From Ruminococcaceae bacterium UBA7080 (lineage in GTDB: Bacteria; Bacillota; Clostridia; Oscillospirales; Acutalibacteraceae), in the NCBI GenBank assembly GCA_002493595.1, contig DKZG01000018.1, positions 1 to 13,655 on the forward strand: a stretch of 13,655 bases of DNA, in the 5' to 3' direction. Positions 12,151 to 13,655 of this stretch are shown in pieces (positions within the stretch are counted from its first letter, which is position 1; each line of letters starts with the position of its first letter). A program made the position numbers and the translations under genes. A model generated the notes under the pieces. The model was not told the origin of the DNA. It saw only the letters and a program-made list of their open reading frames with translations, and made no database searches.

Positions 12151-13655
12151 CTAATGAAAAAATAATTCGTTTTTTTCATTTTCTTTGTAAAAATTGTTAT
12201 AATAATTTTTAATTATTTTTGTAAACGGCTTTATATTTAGTTTAGTTTTCGAATAGTAAGTATTATTTAAACTATGCAACTTATTAATTAATTCATCTAT
12301 TTTATATAACTTATTGTTATCTGTAGCCAATTGATGAAATTTATCTGGAGTAATATATAACTTTTCAATTTCACATAAATCATTGTTTAATTTTTGATAG
12401 ATGCTGTCTTCTTCAAAAAAAGCATCTTCGAATTCTTTAAAGTTACTAGATAAAAAATACCAATCATCTCCAGCATATTCCTTTATCGTTAATATTTGAT
12501 TGTATATGTGAGAATGTGATTCGATTTTTACAACCAACATTGCGGTTTCTTCATAAAGAAAACGAATCGAATTTAATAAATCAGTATAATACTTAGAGGT
12601 TATTATTTTTAATTCTTTATCATCTTGTTTTAATATCTTGGGGAAACGACTTTTAGCAGTTCTAATTTTACTATGAAACTTAGCTAGCTTTTTTTCTATT
12701 TTACAAGCATTTATTTTACAAATCGGACATTTATCTGCCCCCATAGTAATTCTTCCACAGTATTTACAATGTTTAAATGTTGCCATATTGTGTTTTTTTA
12801 GATAAAGAATACAAAAATATAATAAACTGTCAATTTCCTCATTAAAAAAATATATTTTTTTATTCTTTACACGATACTTTTTTTTACACTCATTTATATA
12901 GTCAAAAAGCATTATTCTGTTATCTAAACATAAATTGGAAAAAAGGCACGGCGATAAGTACTTAAATTCAATAAATCCACGTCCTGTTGGGGGTGAATTC
13001 TCTCTGCTTTCGGATTCTTCTTTTTCAGTGATTTTTCTTATTGGTGTATTTGTATTAATAAAAGTATATAAACATTTTAAATGATTTTGAGTTTGATAAC
13101 TTAGACTATAATATTGTTCATTAGAAAGATTAAAATTATATAAAAAATCAGAAAAATCTTTTGATTTTAGAGTGATTCTTGAAATTTCGGGATCATGACA
13201 TCCGCCTATTTCCATATAAGATGCAAAAAATTCATCAGCGTCTTCTTTACTATCTAATTCTCCTACAACAGAGATAGCAACATCATATGCAAGCATATCT
13301 AAAGTTGAAATAAATCTATTATACATATAGTCTGTTGAACTATACTGTGGTGCGTAAATTGTTGTTTCACTTGCAATGTGATTAATTTCATAGTCTATCT
13401 TTTCATTGTTTTGATTAAATATCCAATCACATTTATCTAGTAATAATAAAATATTGTTGATTGTTAAAAAATCCATAGGTGGAAATAGCTCTAATTGCTT
13501 AATTAATTTAATTGTTTCTGTCGAAAGCTCAAAATTAAGATAATTTTCATAATTATTTGATTGATTATTTTTATAATATAAAATAAATGCATTTAAACAA
13601 TCAAAATTTAAAATTTCGTCAACAAAATTTTTAATATTTATTTTTATTCTATTTT
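12151..13655 (-). CDS. Uncharacterised protein with a CX2CX9CX2C zinc finger, 5' partial
   Basis: An ATG at 13476 would give 441 residues, but it has no ribosome site. The same frame stays open for 59 more codons to the window edge (through FVDEILNFDCLNAFILYYKN), so the true start is outside. The visible 500 residues are rich in K, N, I and Y and very A+T-rich, like the HD-Hsp90 gene. A zinc-finger-like CKYC-x9-CPIC lies at 12718-12768, followed by a Lys-rich helical region. No signal peptide or membrane segment is visible. The general layout (an FDxxALNxF-like segment early, a Cys finger later) recalls the DUF6076 group, but I am not sure. It reads toward the mob leader; no clear terminator separates them. 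Probably accessory cargo; function unknown. Confidence 0.75.
   Translation of the reverse strand, partial: NRIKINIKNFVDEILNFDCLNAFILYYKNNQSNNYENYLNFELSTETIKLIKQLELFPPMDFLTINNILLLLDKCDWIFNQNNEKIDYEINHIASETTIYAPQYSSTDYMYNRFISTLDMLAYDVAISVVGELDSKEDADEFFASYMEIGGCHDPEISRITLKSKDFSDFLYNFNLSNEQYYSLSYQTQNHLKCLYTFINTNTPIRKITEKEESESRENSPPTGRGFIEFKYLSPCLFSNLCLDNRIMLFDYINECKKKYRVKNKKIYFFNEEIDSLLYFCILYLKKHNMATFKHCKYCGRITMGADKCPICKINACKIEKKLAKFHSKIRTAKSRFPKILKQDDKELKIITSKYYTDLLNSIRFLYEETAMLVVKIESHSHIYNQILTIKEYAGDDWYFLSSNFKEFEDAFFEEDSIYQKLNNDLCEIEKLYITPDKFHQLATDNNKLYKIDELINKLHSLNNTYYSKTKLNIKPFTKIIKNYYNNFYKENEKNELFFH

Noticed and set aside
1..13655. CRISPR arrays, rRNA genes and known riboswitches
   Set aside because: I saw no regularly spaced repeats, no rRNA sequence beyond the boxA-like leader motif, and no leader fold I could match to a known riboswitch.

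Overview
The window looks like a chromosome segment of a low-to-mid GC Bacillota, most likely a gut-type Clostridia (Oscillospirales/Ruminococcus-like). The evidence is AG-rich Shine-Dalgarno sites before most genes, an HPr with both His15 and Ser46, and the order rsmD-coaD-coiled-coil protein, which I remember as a clostridial arrangement. The lineage is inferred from gene content, not from a search.

Left part (1-6347) is mostly core chromosome. It opens with the end of a polymorphic-toxin gene (C-terminal type-37-like toxin domain) overlapping by 4 bases a probable immunity gene. A bidirectional terminator at 838-861 separates this pair from a run of minus-strand housekeeping genes. In transcription order these are rimM-trmD (16S maturation and tRNA G37 methylation), ptsH/HPr, uvrC, then rsmD-coaD-coiled-coil gene. 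Several sigma-A-like promoters are readable: before rimM, HPr, rsmD, and a divergent one for a tRNA-Ala(GGC) gene on the plus strand.

Right part (about 6400-13655) is accessory. Directly beyond the tRNA lies a 3-kb, very A+T-rich gene for an HD-domain plus Hsp90-type ATPase protein, which I interpret as a probable defence or conflict gene. Near-identical hairpins lie just after its stop codon and just upstream of its promoter. Next come minus-strand mobilization genes: MobC-like protein, MOBP-type relaxase, a 45-codon ORF, and an ORF embedded out of frame in the relaxase gene that encodes a coiled-coil protein with a C-terminal membrane anchor (MobB-like). The mob genes are preceded by a leader of about 500 bases. 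It has a strong promoter, an rRNA-type boxA-like motif, a terminator-like hairpin, and two tandem mini-ORFs of 34 and 39 codons. At the right edge is an unidentified zinc-finger protein gene whose reading frame is open to the end of the window.

No recombinase, transposase or type IV secretion gene is visible. The mob module is therefore either part of a larger element extending beyond the window or a remnant, dependent on other elements for transfer. The most notable points are the embedded mobB-like gene, the antitermination-style leader with mini-ORFs, and the HD-Hsp90 gene framed by duplicated hairpins.
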